64,000 nucleotides of DNA from Aquilaria yunnanensis (Eukaryota > Streptophyta > Magnoliopsida > Malvales > Thymelaeaceae). The notes under the pieces are model-generated. The model saw only the letters and a list, made by a program, of their open reading frames with translations, was not told the DNA's origin and searched no databases. The position numbers were made by a program, and so were the translations under genes. Positions 10,708 to 24,121 of this stretch are shown here, one piece after another (within the stretch, counting starts at the first letter, position 1; each line of letters starts with the position of its first letter). The stretch is taken from contig CM077593.1 in NCBI GenBank assembly GCA_039654915.1, positions 76,302,501 to 76,366,500 of the forward strand. The letters are read 5' to 3'.

Positions 10708-13700
10708 AGGTCAATGATCTTAGTAGAGGTAATAAGTGGGTAAGATCCAAGTGTTCATTGTGCTAAGAATAGTTAACACTACTTACAAGTTGTTTTGCGG
10801 TTGTTGCCTAGCTTTGGCTGTAGTTCTATAGGTGGCAATCTTATAAGGTGCTAGCATTGATATAAGGATCCCAAGCAAAGGTTAGTAACCATATGGTGAA
10901 TCATGGTGAAGATGGTAGAACTATTGTGGTGCATCATTATGGCATAAGTTGCCTAAGTAGTATGTAGCTTATAATGGATGCATGCTCACCCCTTAAAGAA
11001 GGGCAGACTATGGCTAAAGCTTAAGGGGTAAGGGTTAAATTTTTCCTAGCCTACTAATGTGCTAAGACCAAGAGAGCAAGACTTGCTCCAAGGGTGACAC
11101 CAAGGTCAATGAAGCCTAAGTGCGTAAGCATGAGGGTAACTAATGGTAGGTAACCATGAAGGCTAAGGGTAAAGGTTGAGGTTTACTAAGTGTCCATGGT
11201 GTGTTGAGGCTAAGTGAATTACAATTACCCAAGGGTAAGGAGAGCCATAAGCACCAACAGTAATGTAATGCCATGTTTAAGGGCTAAGGCACACTAATTT
11301 TATATATGCACTAAAGCTAAGAAAGTAATATCTCTATCCTAAGATAAATGTGGAACTGGACCAAGAGCTCAAGTAACTACCATTTTAAGGTGGATTCTAT
11401 ATAACCTTCCAAGGAAGAATGGGAAGTTGAGAAGGGCTGTGTGCCTAGTGCATGATACTAAAGAGATCAAATGGATAATGGCTTGAGAATTCGTACGGTT
11501 AAGGCCTGAAGAAGGTAAAGATAAAGGAATGCCTTAGTCACTGCAGAAGCACCCTCAATACTAAAGGGCAATCAGTAGTTCTACTTGTACAAGTTAAATG
11601 GTCAAAGAGCCAACAGTAAAGGAAATGTAACTTTAATTTTGCAGCATAGAAGTAAGTAGTTTTTATTGATTAAATTGCTATGTTTCTAGTTGTGACTTGC
11701 CTGCCTAGGAAGTTAGCGTTGCAAAGGAAATATTGGGTAACTAAAACCCATAAAGACTTCAAGGGTAGATTGATTATACCACTAAAGTGGTAAAGGGTAA
11801 TGCTTTGAAGGTTAGAGGAAGTTATTTTCTATGAGATTTATGATTGTGGGTTTGTCGAATGGTGAATTGACAATTCAGAATGGATTGGTTAAGGGCTTAA
11901 AGATGGACTTAACCATGTAAGTAACACGTGACCTTTGAAGCCACTTCGAGGGTAAAGGTGACTAATGTAGGAAGGTTGGTAAATGGTGCCACAAGCATGT
12001 ACCATAAGTTAATGGGGCTTGTCCCCATGGTGGAAGAAATGAATTAGGCACCATAGGAAAGGATTTAAGAAGGAATTCTCAAAGTGCTAGGTTGTTTCCA
12101 AAAAGTCTTACTTAATAATCCATGAGGGTTGCCACATAAAAGGAGATCAAATTCTCTATTTACTAGTAATTAGTGGTGTGGTGGTTTAAATAGGCCAAGA
12201 GTTATGTTTAATCGATCCCGGTGCTATATAAGAAGAAATGAAAGATGGTACCCTAAGAACTTGTAATAATTGCAAGAAGATGGCAGCAAAAGTTAAGCAC
12301 CATAACCCATAGGTTCCAAAACCATTAAGCTATCATTGAAATTAGAGCTTCCTAAATGAGGGGATTTTAAAGAAGCTATTGAAATGGTTGTGGTTTAAAA
12401 AGTCAAGTTGAACCTATGGACCAAAGGGTTTTATACTAATTTTTTCCTTGGTAAATCATAACCCAATAAGATATAGTAAGAAAGAACATAGAGGGCATAA
12501 AAAGCATGGAAGCTTAATGGATAGTTCTAAGTAAATTGAAAGGAATGTCCTAAGAGGCCTATGAGGTCAAGACATGAACATTGTCAAGGAAATTAAAATG
12601 GTTAAGAAGAACACCGAGTAATGGAAATAACCCAAATTCTCTAGTCAAGGACCATGTTGACCAATAATTGCTCACAGTTTTGTAGGTGTATTTGAGCAAT
12701 GTTTTTCTAGTTAGGCAGGGAGTTCAAGGATAAATGATAATGGTATTTTGCAAAAACTTAGAAAAAAATACTAAGAAAGCCATGAGCTGTTAGGCTTAAG
12801 TGGACGAACCTAAGTTAACTTGAAAGGTTTATGAGGAGAAGGGCCTTTCACATCTAAAGTGTACCCTATTATCGAAGGAATTCAAGTAGATTAATGAGAA
12901 CTAGAGAAGTGTGTGCAGTTTAAACCACCAAGTTAGGGTCTGGAATGACCCAAGTGACTCAGCATGAGTTATGTGTGAGATGATGTAACAACCTTAGTCA
13001 TATGATTCAAAGCAACTAAAGGTTGAAATTCCTTAGAACTTAAGAAGGCTTGAATAGCCTAGAAATGTATGGGACTTTTTGTTTCTTAAAGGGTAAGAAT
13101 GGTACCTAAGTGGTCTAAGAGTCATAAAAAAGGTCAAGTAATGACTATGGATGACTCTAGCCAAGAAGGTGACCAAGAAGGGATTTTAACACTAAAGAAG
13201 AGTTGGTCAAGCTGAGGTGGTTGGAACTACCTAGTGAATCCCATAAATTAAGCCAATTCATTTTAACTTAAGTCAACTTAATAAAAATGGTTTATTTTTA
13301 TGTTTGCATTTTTGTGCCCAAACCCAATTTCATTTGAAATCCAATATTATGTAGATGTAATAATCTAATCAAAAGTAAATTTTCATGATGCTATTAAATC
13401 TTTATCAATTTTTCATTTTTATGCATTAAAAAATTCATAAAAATTTAATAACATGATAGAAATTTTGTTTCAAATAAATTATTACACCTACATAATATTA
13501 GGTTTTAAATAAAATTGTTTATAGGTGAAAAGGATGTAAAAATAAAAATATGTTATTTTATATTAAGTTGGCTTAAGTTAAAATGAATTGGCTTGCTTGA
13601 CAGCCTTAAATCGCTCGTTGCCCATAAAAGTAAGTCATAGTATAAACTCTAGAATTTTTAACAAGCTAAAAGGTCTCTAAGTGCCTAAGTGAATATATGG

Positions 13701-15311
13701 AGGCCGGCGAGTGCCAAGTAAGACTTACATGGGCGTAAGGAGGTTGTAGGCCATAATCAAGCCCAAGGTTGTGCACACTGTTGGCTATCGATGTTTAAAT
13801 CACACTAAAAATTCATCATAGTTTGTGCATAATAATGGGCTATATGGGACAACGACCTAAGAATGTGCATAAGTGTTAGGAGGCAAGGTATAGGTACCAA
13901 AGTGGTCTCATGGAGGGCATAGAGTGGTAAGTCTTGGCCTTGCCCAAGTGTGATGGGCAGCATGTCGTTTAAGTAAACCTTATGGGTTTGGAGTATTAAG
14001 AAAAATTCTTAGGGGTTCGAAGATGAACTTGGACAAGTATAAGAACCCCAAATGCAAAGTCTTAAGCAAGAATCAAGTGAACCTAAGGTTTTTAGGAACA
14101 ACCAAGCGGTGTGGCATAAGTTAAAGGGCATTAGGTGTACCTAAAGGACCATACGGGCTATGTGCCAGAGGTCCTAAGATCTTCTTAAAGAGCTAAGAAA
14201 TGCCTTAGAGCCTAAAGGGCCTTAGTGCTGAGCACACACCTAATATGGCTGAGTAGCTAAAGTAAGGCCTTAAAGGATGAATTATTGTCACGTTGAGCTG
14301 CATGGGGTATTTAAAGCACCTAAGTAAAGTTGATGAATGGTGTGAAGTTCAAGTCTTAAGTGATTTAAAAATACCTAAGGAAGGTTTGTGATGGCCAAGA
14401 ACACCCTACTGCCAAGAGAGGCATTGTTCATTAAGTAAGGGTGCCTTAAAAGTTAAATGGCAAGTAATGGATAAGTGGATGGAGAATAGCCAAGGACCTT
14501 AACTGGATTAAGTGATTACCTAGAGGAGTCAAGGATTTAGAATTTGGCTAACGACTATCAACCTTAAGAGATCCAAAGAGTTAAAAAGTTCATATGGACT
14601 AAGATGCCTATAGTGAGGCCAAGGTTGTTAAGCTTATGGGTGCCCTGAAGGCTAAGAGGCACATGGGTAATACATGATAAGAAGCTACTTAAGGAGGCCA
14701 AGGGTAAATTTCCATAAGAAGTAATGTGCCTAAGGCACTAAGAGGCAACAAGGTTAAGATGCACCTAAGGTGGCTTAAGTGCCTAAATCAGGTATAAGAA
14801 TTGCAAAGTTAAATTGTAAAAAAAGGATTAAGTGGTTGTGACTAAGAAATACCAAAGAGGGCACTTGTAAGCCTAAGTCCAAAGAGGGTGCTTGTAAGCC
14901 TAAGTGTGCTATAAGATTGTTCTAAGTCCCGCCAAGTGTTAAGTCTACATGTAAGAGACAATGTGCTTCCAAAAATACTTGATGAGGGAAATAACAGAAG
15001 CATAGCAAGCTAGCTCTAAGTTATATAGGACTAAAAAGAAAACTCCAAGTGTATGAAGGTGCCTTATGAAAAAAGGAAAGGTGTCCACCCCATATGTAGT
15101 GTCACCAAGGAATGGCCTCCTTAGGAGTTCCTTAAGAAGTTTCTTGACCGACAAGTTGAAAAGCTAAGAGTAGGAAGCAAAGTTATGGTTAAGGGCTATG
15201 GGAAATCATAGTAAGGAAATTTCATGCATAGGAATCAAGCAGACATAAGAGAAGTAGCAACCAAGTGGTAAGTTTGATTAAGAGTTGATATTTTGGGGGG
15301 CCAAATTTTTT
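10708..15311 (+). other. Non-coding interior of the giant LTR element
   Basis: No frame longer than about 70 codons is present on either strand, and I recognise no protein family beyond the doubtful CLIDPGAI near 12215. The text is rich in short words such as CCTAAG, TAAGGG and GCCTAA, and the plus strand is visibly poor in C. It contains the palindromic element at 13250-13594. Confidence 0.5.
13250..13594. mobile_element. Palindromic foldback/MITE, about 345 bp
   Basis: The ends are inverted copies: AAGCCAATTCATTTTAACTT at 13250 and its near-perfect complement ending GAATTGGCTT at 13594, about 34 bp with one mismatch (AAGTCAACTTAATA against AAGCCAACTTAATA). Inner parts also pair, for example ATATTATGTAGATGTAATAA on the left with TTATTACACCTACATAATAT on the right, so nearly the whole unit folds into one long hairpin. 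No frame is present. I could not define a clean target duplication, so the superfamily is not assigned. Confidence 0.7.
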
Positions 15312-15321
15312 AAGGGGGGAG
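15312..15321 (+). other. Polypurine tract of the giant LTR element
   Basis: AAGGGGGGAG lies four bases before the TG start of the right LTR, the position of the plus-strand primer in LTR retrotransposons. Confidence 0.7.
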
Positions 15322-15325
15322 TATA

Positions 15326-17713
15326 TGAGAGCTCTCCTAGTGGACAACGTGGTTTATCGGGTAAGCAAATTAAGTTTAACTATTATTTTGGCTAAATGCC
15401 TCAAATAAATTTCTTACTAGGCAAGAAAAGCAAGCTAAGTAAGATAAGGTTGAGTTGTGGAATTTAAGGGCTAAAAATGCACTAAGTGTGAAATTTGAGC
15501 TCTTATGTCTTATAATGGCTTAAATTGCTTAAGGGCAAAGTGTATGGGTAAGAAAGATCCTTTTGTGAGACTAAGGAAAAATGGTAGATGAACGGTTTTA
15601 GTGTCCTAAGTGAATCAAAACTAATTTTGAGGGCCAAAGTGACAAGTAGGTGAAAATTTTGCTAGTGGAAGTAGTTGAGATATATTTGGATGGGTTTATC
15701 ATCTTCTTTTAAAGCCATTTTCATATGTCAATCTTTTACCTACCTCACCATCATCATTTCTCTCAAATTCCTCAAATTTTCTAGAAAATTGAAGATCCTA
15801 AAACATCCACATCAAGTCCCTACCTAGCTTAAAGTGTATTTGGAGCATTTAAGTTACTTCTTGCTACTTTTTGTATCAAACCCTAAGGTATTCTTCTTTA
15901 CTTCTTATTGATTAGTTCTAAGATCAATAAGTTGTTAAAAATGGTTTTAAATTCATGCCGTTGGTATCCATTTTTCCTGGAAATAGGCTTGGAACTCAAG
16001 AAGAGCTAGTTGATCTCATATGTGTCTTTTGTCGTTGTACTTACTTCAATCTTGATTTGTGGTCAATTTTAGGTATGGGAATAAGTTAATCTTTCCCAAA
16101 TAATGCAAAAAAATATGATTTTATATGCATAATGATGTTGAAGCAAGCCCTAAAAGGACTGGGCATAGGGATGTGAAATGGGGCATGTTTTGGTGCAAGA
16201 GTGCACAAGAGTCATGTTGTAGGCTGTGCCTCTGTGCTACGGCACCCAAGTTGGCACTACAATGCTAAAAGCATGACCTAGAAGTATAGAGATTTAACTA
16301 GTGGCACTGCCCTTCGCACTACATTGTTGAGGCCAAATCCCCTCAAGATAGGAAAGTGCTAAGGAGCCTCCAATCACTCGGCTATCATAAGACAATCCAT
16401 ACCTTTAGTAAGGTCTAAAACTCATTTCTATGCATGGAATTATGTATTATTTAAATGGTAACTAAGAGATGTAGTAAGTTTGGGGCAAAGAAGAGTGGCC
16501 GAGAGGGTTAAGAGGCACTAAGGGGACTAAGGATAAGTTTAAGTGGTTTGTTGGCCCAGGAGGGAGGTCTTGGATCTGCAAGGTAATGAAATGAAACCTA
16601 AGAAGTCCCAAGCAAACCATAAGGATTGGCAAGTTAAGCCACCAAGATGCCCAAGCAAATGACATAAGAAGTTACTTTGCACAATAAGATAGGGGAAAAA
16701 CTCGTAAGTATAGGTGAAAAATAGATGACTTATTCCAAGGTACATAAGTCGACTTTACAAGGTAAGAAAAATGCTAGTATTAGATGCGAGAAGCCAATGT
16801 CCAAAGAACCCCAGCCATTTGAGCTCATGGCAAAGTCAAGACACTAACGGGTGTAAAGAAGTCCAAAGTGTTATTATTAGCATTTTAATATGTATGCTAA
16901 TAATATGTGTTAGCATTTTTGCTTTAGTTGTTATTGTTGCTATTGTTGTATGCTTTGATTGGATGCTTTGGTTGTCATATTTTGCATATTTGCTTACTTG
17001 TGACTTTTCTTTGCAGGAATCCCCCAAGGAACTCTTACTGAGTACAACTATGTACTCATCCCTTAAGTTTCATTGTGCAAGTTCTGTTAGTGGCCTAACA
17101 ACTGAGTTGTGGGCTAAGTTTTCTTATTTGCAAGTATTTATTTATTTTGAATCCTTGAGATCCAAAGTTTACTTATAAGTTAAGTTTGTGCTAATTTAAG
17201 TGCCTATGCATTTTCAATTAAAGGGCTAAGATGTGCACAAAGAAAAGCAAAGGATTTGAACTTACAGCCATTTTGCTCAAAGGTGGGAGCCAAGTTTTTT
17301 GGGTCTTAGTAGTGAGTTTGCCTTGTATATAAACAGCATTATGCACTAGGTATTTGCCTCTATTGGGAGTCATTGTTGTGTTTAACACTTGAGTTACTTT
17401 TGGGTGCATGGTATGGTTCTAAATCTGCACAAGTTGTTACCTGAAGTTCAAGCAACTGTAGTTTTATTGTCTTGGAATGTGTTTTAAATTTTTTCTAATA
17501 ATTAAAGCCAACATTTTCTTGTTATTTTATTTATTTAATAGTGCATAGCCAAGATGATGAATGCATACATATCTTCTTGCAAGGTAGATTAAGTAACTAG
17601 TTATTGTTTTAATTTACCTACAAGTAATGACTAGCCAACTATAACGATATGGGATCATAGTCCTTATGAGCCTACAAATATAAGTTAATTTTGGTTACTG
17701 GGACCCTGTTTCA
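15326..17713 (+). repeat. Right LTR of the giant element (2.4 kb)
   Basis: See the left LTR for matching blocks. It starts directly after the polypurine tract and ends CTGTTTCA. It lacks the extra 2.1 kb present in the left copy, so it is probably closer to the ancestral length. Open frames inside it are short and not protein-like. Confidence 0.7.
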
Positions 17714-18748
17714 CCACAAATTCAATTCATCTTTTGTTTGTTATCAATATCATATGTCATTATATAACTACATGATTTATTCACCTTCCTAAGAAAAAAT
17801 TGATTTATAAAGGAAGTAATTTGTTTATTGCAGAAATAGAGGAATTGCATGATAGAACTGTCAATCCCGAATTGAGTGAGGTTAGGGCTAAACCACGAGT
17901 AGGCAAATCCTCGGGCATGAAAGCCTCCTAGACTAGGGCTTGAAAATGAGTAGTAATGCACGAGCAAGGCCACGAAACAAAAACAAAAACAATGACCATG
18001 ATGGACAACGATGATGACCTTGGACCTAGATGATCTATGTGCAATAATCACTTAGAACAACAATGATGGTGGACTTTGAGCATGGCCACAATGATCTTTA
18101 TTTTTTTATTTTTCCTTGGTAGATTGGGAATTATAAGGGTCAAAGAATTAGCACTAATAATTTAGGAATTAGGATTAGGAAGCTTGTTAGAGTTGACAAG
18201 AAAATGGCCAAGCATCATAGGGCTCGAGCTTGGACCATTAAGAATTGAACTTATGTTTTGGATCAAGCTAGAGTTGAACTCTAAAAAGCTTGACTTGGGA
18301 AGCCTTAAATTGAGCTCAAGCTCAAGCTACCTGGCAAGGCGTCAACTCATAGTGGTTTCAGTTTTACTTTAGCTTTTCCTTTTAACTATTTATAAAAAAA
18401 ACCTTTTCTAGAGAAAACAAACAATATTATAAAGCATTAATGCAATACTTAAATAATCTAAATGTGCACTAAAATATAGTTAATTAAGATCATCATTATC
18501 AATTTTTTAATTACACATACTAAGAATGAAAAATTAACCTGAATAAAATTGCACTGAAAATTGAATTATTTGATTCAAATTTTAACAAAACAAAACCGAA
18601 AAACTGACTCCATTCAATCCTTACAGCCTATGTACCTATAGCTAGAGTAAACCGATTGATCAATGCCGAATATAGCCCAAATTCTCTAAAAAAAACTGAT
18701 ATGAAGTCACCCAAGATTGAAATAGACTTGACCTGTGTCGAACTCGAA
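17714..18748. other. Spacer with no recognised feature
   Basis: AT-rich sequence between the giant LTR element and the CACTA-like element. I see no gene, terminal repeat or RNA feature that I can support. Confidence 0.4.
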
Positions 18749-20674
18749 CACTACTGAAAAAAGGTCATTTACCAATGGCTGTTACCAACGGTTTCATGTT
18801 GATAATTAATGTTCTGAAATTTTTTTTACCAACAGCTGAATACTAAGCTATTGCTAATTTTTAACATTTAGTAGTTAGTAAATAGGCAGTGAAAATTACC
18901 AATAGTTTGCGTTCAAATGTTTTGCACCAATGGCTTAACTTTTATCAACATGTTAGGCCGTTGGTAGCTACCAACACATTTAATCAATGGAAATTACCAA
19001 GGGTCTAGGCCAATGGAAAATATTAACATGTTTAACCGTTGATAGTTTTACCAACGCGTTAGGCTGTTGGTAAATATTTGGAAATTCAAAAAAAATTAAA
19101 GTAGTTTTCAATGTGAAATCGTTGGAAACTGCTATTGTTTTAAGAACAAAAGTATATACGAAAAAAAATTAAAATAATATTTTTGAAAAGAAAATTAAAA
19201 TTTAAAAATTATTGTAGGAAAAAAAAGTAGTGCAAACAAATCAAGAAAAAATAATGGCCTATGTAATAATTTGTTGTCATATATAGCGGATCCAAAACTA
19301 GACAAAAAGGGTGGTCTATGTTATAATTTGCTAGCCCATATGTTCGTCTAGCCCACATAAACAACAAAAGCACAAAACCAAAATGTGCTATATTAAAATT
19401 TCTTGCCATCTCACTGTCCACTTTACTAGCAAAAACAACAATATGAAACAATAATTAAAATTAGCAAGCCAAAGTAGGCGTGTGTTCCTTGCATAGATAA
19501 TGACTTGATGCAATGTCAGGAAACTCAAAACAAGCATCACCTAAGTTCAACAATAGACCATGAAACGAAATCATTGATAGTAACAACATTCGGTTTGGCA
19601 ATTTAAAGAAACCCAAGGAATAGTTACATAATCTTGTTAATTCTATTCACAGAAAACCAAGGCACAAATATCTACAAATTCAAGAGAACATTATGAAAGA
19701 AAACCCTGAGAAATAAAAGGAGAAGAATAGTTTTTTAGCAGCTATCAATCGTTGGGCCACATGCCGCTCATCGGCCGAGCCCCCGCTACTGCTGCCACTA
19801 CCACGTGATCTGTTCAACTTGTCTCTGGCTTGCCAATAAAATATTCCAAAGGAAAAGTACCAAAAACGCGGCATTTAAAAACCAGAAATAAAAAGAAAAC
19901 TTTTCACTTCAAAACTTTGGAGCTTAATCTATGAAAATCAGTAATGTTTTTGAAGATATATCTTTAGAAGAATTTAAAGAGGATAACAAAAGGATCAAAA
20001 CCATGTCAACAAAAAAAAGTTTTGGGAAAAGAAAATTTTAACCCAAAACTTTGAAACCACATATACGGAAAACGGTTGATTTTGGGAAGAAGTGACTTTA
20101 GACAAAGTAAAAAAAAAAAAAGGGAACAAGAAATCTAAACATGTAAATAAAAAAAATATTCTAAAAAAAAAACTCCAACAGCAATGCTGCCAACGGAAAA
20201 TTCATTGTCAGCAACATCGCAGTTTTCTAAAAGCCTGCAATGGAAGAGGGAATGCAAGAGAAGAGAGAGAGAGGGAGGAGAAGAAAAATGAGTCAAAACG
20301 CGAAAGGTGAGTGGAAATGAGAGAGAAGAAAGAGTGGAACAAGAAGAAAATGGGTGGGGCACAGGGTGTTTTTATGATACATATATAAGGGCAAACTCCA
20401 CTTTAGTCCCTCAATGTCTATATGGGTTTTAAACTAGTCCTTATTTTCAAATTTGTAACAGATTAGGTTGTTAGAAAAGTACCAATGGTTTAGGCAGTTG
20501 GTAACTACCAACTGTTTAGTAAATTACCATGTTTGCTCTTTGTTAAATTACCAACACGTTTGACCGTTAGTAAATTTCAAATTCAGTTTACCAATAGTCT
20601 AATGTATTGGTAATTACCAATGGTCTAACAGCTAATAAACAAGTAGTTAGAAAATGGCTGAATTTTAATAGTTG
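18749..20674. mobile_element. Non-autonomous CACTA-like element
   Basis: The left end reads CACTACTGAAAAAAGG at 18749. Dense subterminal repeats follow in both orientations: variants of ACCAACGGTTT, ACCAACACGTTT and ACCAATGGTCTA with their complements cluster at 18760-19080 and again at 20460-20640, as in CACTA elements. The right end is not clean; TTTTAATAGTTG near 20674 is a possible decayed TTTTCAGTAGTG. The core (19100-20400) carries no transposase. A TATATAAGG stretch at 20382-20390 and purine-rich sequence beside it could be an old promoter region. Confidence 0.6.
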
Positions 20675-21101
20675 AGCCCCAATAAACCCAAAGCAACCTA
20701 ACCTGAACCCTCCAAAATCAACCCAAACTCAAGTAACTTAATCAGAGTTCATTCATGCTATTCCTACTAAACCCTTACCTGAATTTTGCTTTCCCAGCTT
20801 CTTGCTAGCCAATAAAATTGTATTGCTTGACAAAAAAAATCTTTACCTGAATAATGTGACCTAAATTTGGCCCAACCTGGACAACTATCATCATTATGTG
20901 AAGGCTAATTTTATCAATGTGCTATCAAGAATCAATGTGAGAATCTTTCCCAAAGAAATGATTTTTGGATCAAATCAAGAATCCTATATTTAGATACCAC
21001 AATCTCTTACATTCAAACCAATCTAATGCACATAATCTGTTTATGTAATTATTACTCCGCTGAAAATTCATTGCAATAATTACTATTTTGGCTAATACTG
21101 G
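20675..21101. other. Spacer
   Basis: AT-rich sequence between the CACTA-like element and the Athila-type LTR. Nothing recognised. Confidence 0.4.
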
Positions 21102-22710
21102 TTGGTCGTCGAAACCGCAAAAAATAATTCTAGTATCACTAACAACTAAGAATAAATAAATTTGCAGTATAGCAGTGGAAACCAGGTCGAATCCCAAGAA
21201 AAATTTTTATTTGAAAGCTTCCTCACAGAAAACTTAGAATAAAAGATTGGGGGGATTTTTTACAAAAAAAGAATGAAATAAAAAAATTGATCAGAGAACA
21301 AAAATTAAGAAACCTATCAAGTAAGAAACCAACAAAACAATCAAGAATTCAAACTTTTGCATCAGTCAACATCCACCACCGAATTCTTAAAAGTGATCAT
21401 CGATGCATAGATAGATCAATCCAAACTTTGAACATTTATCGTTGGAGCTATCTTCCTACCTCTCCTTAATCATAGTTAATCAGAAAACAAGCGATCTAAT
21501 TAACCCTAACTGCTAAACAACCTAAGACAAGTGCTTTGATTTAATTTAACAATTGCGTTAAAAATTATAAAGATCGATGAAACTAAATAACACAAACATA
21601 AGCAGCTGCATTTAATTTAGTTAAATGTTCTCCCTAAAACTTAATGATTTCTGACACAGCAAATCACTAAACCTCAGTCGCTTCACAAATTAGATAAACC
21701 AAACAATTATGGATTTGATTTCTATCCCAGCAGTAGATTGAATTCGAATAACAACTAGTAGGCCTCTTAGAATATAAATGAAAAATCATAAAATTAATTA
21801 TAGAAGAACATCCAATAATCAAAATATTAATTGAATAAATAAAAACAACTTTGATCTCACAGTACTGAAGAATTCGGAGTTTCAGTCTCCTTTAGCCAAA
21901 AATAAAAAGATCCCTAGAAAGAAAAAGAAAAAAAAAACAAGAAAAGAGACAGAGAGAGTTAGGGAAGAAAATGGGGCAGCCCCCTACGAGAGGGCCCGCT
22001 GGAGGCTGTGGCGCAGCTACCACTTTAAGCATCTAAAAGAATTAACCTAGTGTACTAAAATCATAAAATCTTCCTAAACTTTCTATTTTGTCACAAAATT
22101 ACCCCATACAAATAAAAATATTCAAAATAACTACAAGGTTTCAAAGTTGTCAGCCAAGGAATGCTCCAGAACATCAGCGGCAACTTCAAGCTGAAATTCG
22201 ACCTTGATATACCCTTGATTTATCAAAATTCAAAGCATGAAAGTTGTATAGCTCTTTCTTAGTTTCGAAACGACACATGAATCACATAAAACGAACATCT
22301 ATAGCCAAAGATATGCCCAAAATACCACAATTGCTTCCGAACGAGGGATGACTCGTAAATCACAAATTTGAATCTGAATTCGACCCTCTTAACATGCAAA
22401 CTAGGTTTCATGATCTACATATGATTTTTAGCTCCAGATGTTAGCTTTTCAATGAATTAAGAATCACTCAATTCTGATCTATTTAGCTTAAGATATGATT
22501 TTTCTACCGGAACATCACCAATCTGTTGGAATCCTGAAGGAACACAAATAAATTAAAACTTGTAAAATTCCAATTATATCCACTTTCAATCAATTGAGTC
22601 CAGATATGCTCTAAGCTACAAAACATGCTCACAATATATCTTTAAGATTCAAAACATATTAAAATATACTAAACATGAGAGAAATAAATATAATAAATAT
22701 AAGCTTATCA
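21102..22710 (-). repeat. 3' LTR of the Athila/Tat-type element
   Basis: On the minus strand it starts TGATAAGCTTATATT directly after a purine-rich tract and ends GGTTTCGACGACCAAC near 21102. Internal sequence is non-coding. Its last 45 bases match 24147-24196, the remnant of the other LTR just ahead of the primer site. Confidence 0.6.
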
Positions 22711-23904
22711 AATTCCCTCACAATTAGCTTTTGCTTGTCCCTAGGCAAAACTCAAAATAGAAACATACTTTTGAGCTAAACCGAGTAAGATAATTTCACA
22801 TCCAAGGGTCTTTAAAAACTTAATGAGAGGAATTAAGTACACAATCTACTCATTAATAGCAACTCAAAACTAAATAAGTCATTGAAAACAATTTCTTCTC
22901 AAGCTGGTAACAATTACCATTTAAAATCTGAGAAAAATATCAAACTTTTGTACGAAGTAAAGAGAACAAACCAGGATGATAAGAACTCAAAAAGCACAAC
23001 TGGTCTTACCATAAACTCATGAAAAATAAGAAATCAATTGAAATTTTACTTTTTTTTATATTTGATTTTTTTTGTTTTGCCTTTTGCTTGTGTTCCACCG
23101 TTTAGCGAGTGTATAACAGGGACTCTGCCATACCCAAGCTACTAACTCGACACAACTCCAAAGTGGTATTTGACCATATGCATGTTCCTAGTACATTTTT
23201 CGAGCAGTGACCAACTCTTGCCTTAGGAGAAAAGCCCAACCTACTTCAATACACAGAATAGCAGAGTAGCAAACTTTTTTTTTTTATATTAGAATGCAAC
23301 AATCCAAACAACAATTTTTATTTTTTTCTCAAATAATTCAAATCATCCGTCAACCGAACAAACTACATATTCAACTTAATAAGCTCATAATCTCACAAGG
23401 TTTAAATCAATGTACTAAGTACACAAATTTGATGTAAAAATAAACTTCTCAAGATAACCATCAACTACCTTGATAAAAAATTACAAAAATAATTTAAAAA
23501 TAAAATTTAAAAGTTGCATAAAGACTAATAAATTACTAACTCAACACTTAAGCTAAGCATTCAAGAACCAAAAAGGTGAAATCATCTAACAATTCAAATC
23601 GATGCTAAAAAGTATGAATAAAAAAAATTTAATTCAAAAATTTTGAAAACAGAAAATTAGGGCTTAAGCTGCCCACTCCCCCACACTTAAATCAAACATT
23701 ATCCTCAATGTTCACAATAAAAACACAGATGAGGAAAAAAAAAGGTACTGGCCTGAAAGATGTTTTTATAGTGATTCACAGCCTAGAATTTGACTTCAGC
23801 TTGCTGCCCCATATGGTTTGGTTCACCTCCAGCTTGAAAGAGATATTGTCTTTCTTTATTGTCTTTGGCTAGATAACCTGCTTCCTACATCAACCTGACC
23901 CATA

Positions 23905-24051
23905 GATAGGAGCAACCAAGTGAATCTCCTCTATCAATCCATCTAAGATTGACCAATTGACTGTTTGCCCTTTTGCTTTCCTGTTCGCCTTTGCTATCTT
24001 CTCGATCTCTGGATCAAACACTAATTCACTTGTACGAGAAGATCTTGGCAT
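23905..24051 (-). pseudogene. Athila-type gag N-terminal remnant
   Basis: Minus-strand ATG at 24051 opens a frame MPRSSRTSELVFDPEIEKIA, then KANRKAKGQ, LDGLIEEIHLVAP and a stop soon after. The [LV]xFDPEIE box close to the start is characteristic of gag from Athila-like elements. Only about 50 codons remain. It lies 70 bases downstream of the primer-binding site, as expected for a gag start, and is joined to the element's 3' non-coding region by a large deletion. Confidence 0.6.
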
Positions 24052-24121
24052 AAGTCAGTTTATTGAGAAAGAAAGGAAAAAAAGAAAAAATAAAAAGGAA
24101 ACTTTAATAGAAAAAGAAATC

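Larger units (their letters stand above)
6193..17713 (+). mobile_element. Giant LTR element, LARD-like, non-coding interior
   Basis: Two diverged direct repeats flank a 4.6-kb interior. The left LTR starts TGTAACAACTCTTC (6193) and the right LTR starts TGAGAGCTCTCC (15326); both continue GGACAAC. They end CTGCTCCA (10688) and CTGTTTCA (17713). A tRNA-Met-type primer site follows the left LTR and a G-rich polypurine tract precedes the right LTR, which fixes plus orientation. The interior has no long frame, which fits a large retrotransposon derivative (LARD). One short stretch near 12215 reads CLIDPGAI and may be a protease remnant, so an extremely decayed autonomous element is possible. I see no matching target duplication. 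Confidence 0.7.

Noticed and set aside
16771..17178. Plus-strand frame of 135 codons inside the right LTR
   Set aside because: The region is LTR sequence; the matching part of the left LTR does not keep the frame, and the product resembles nothing.
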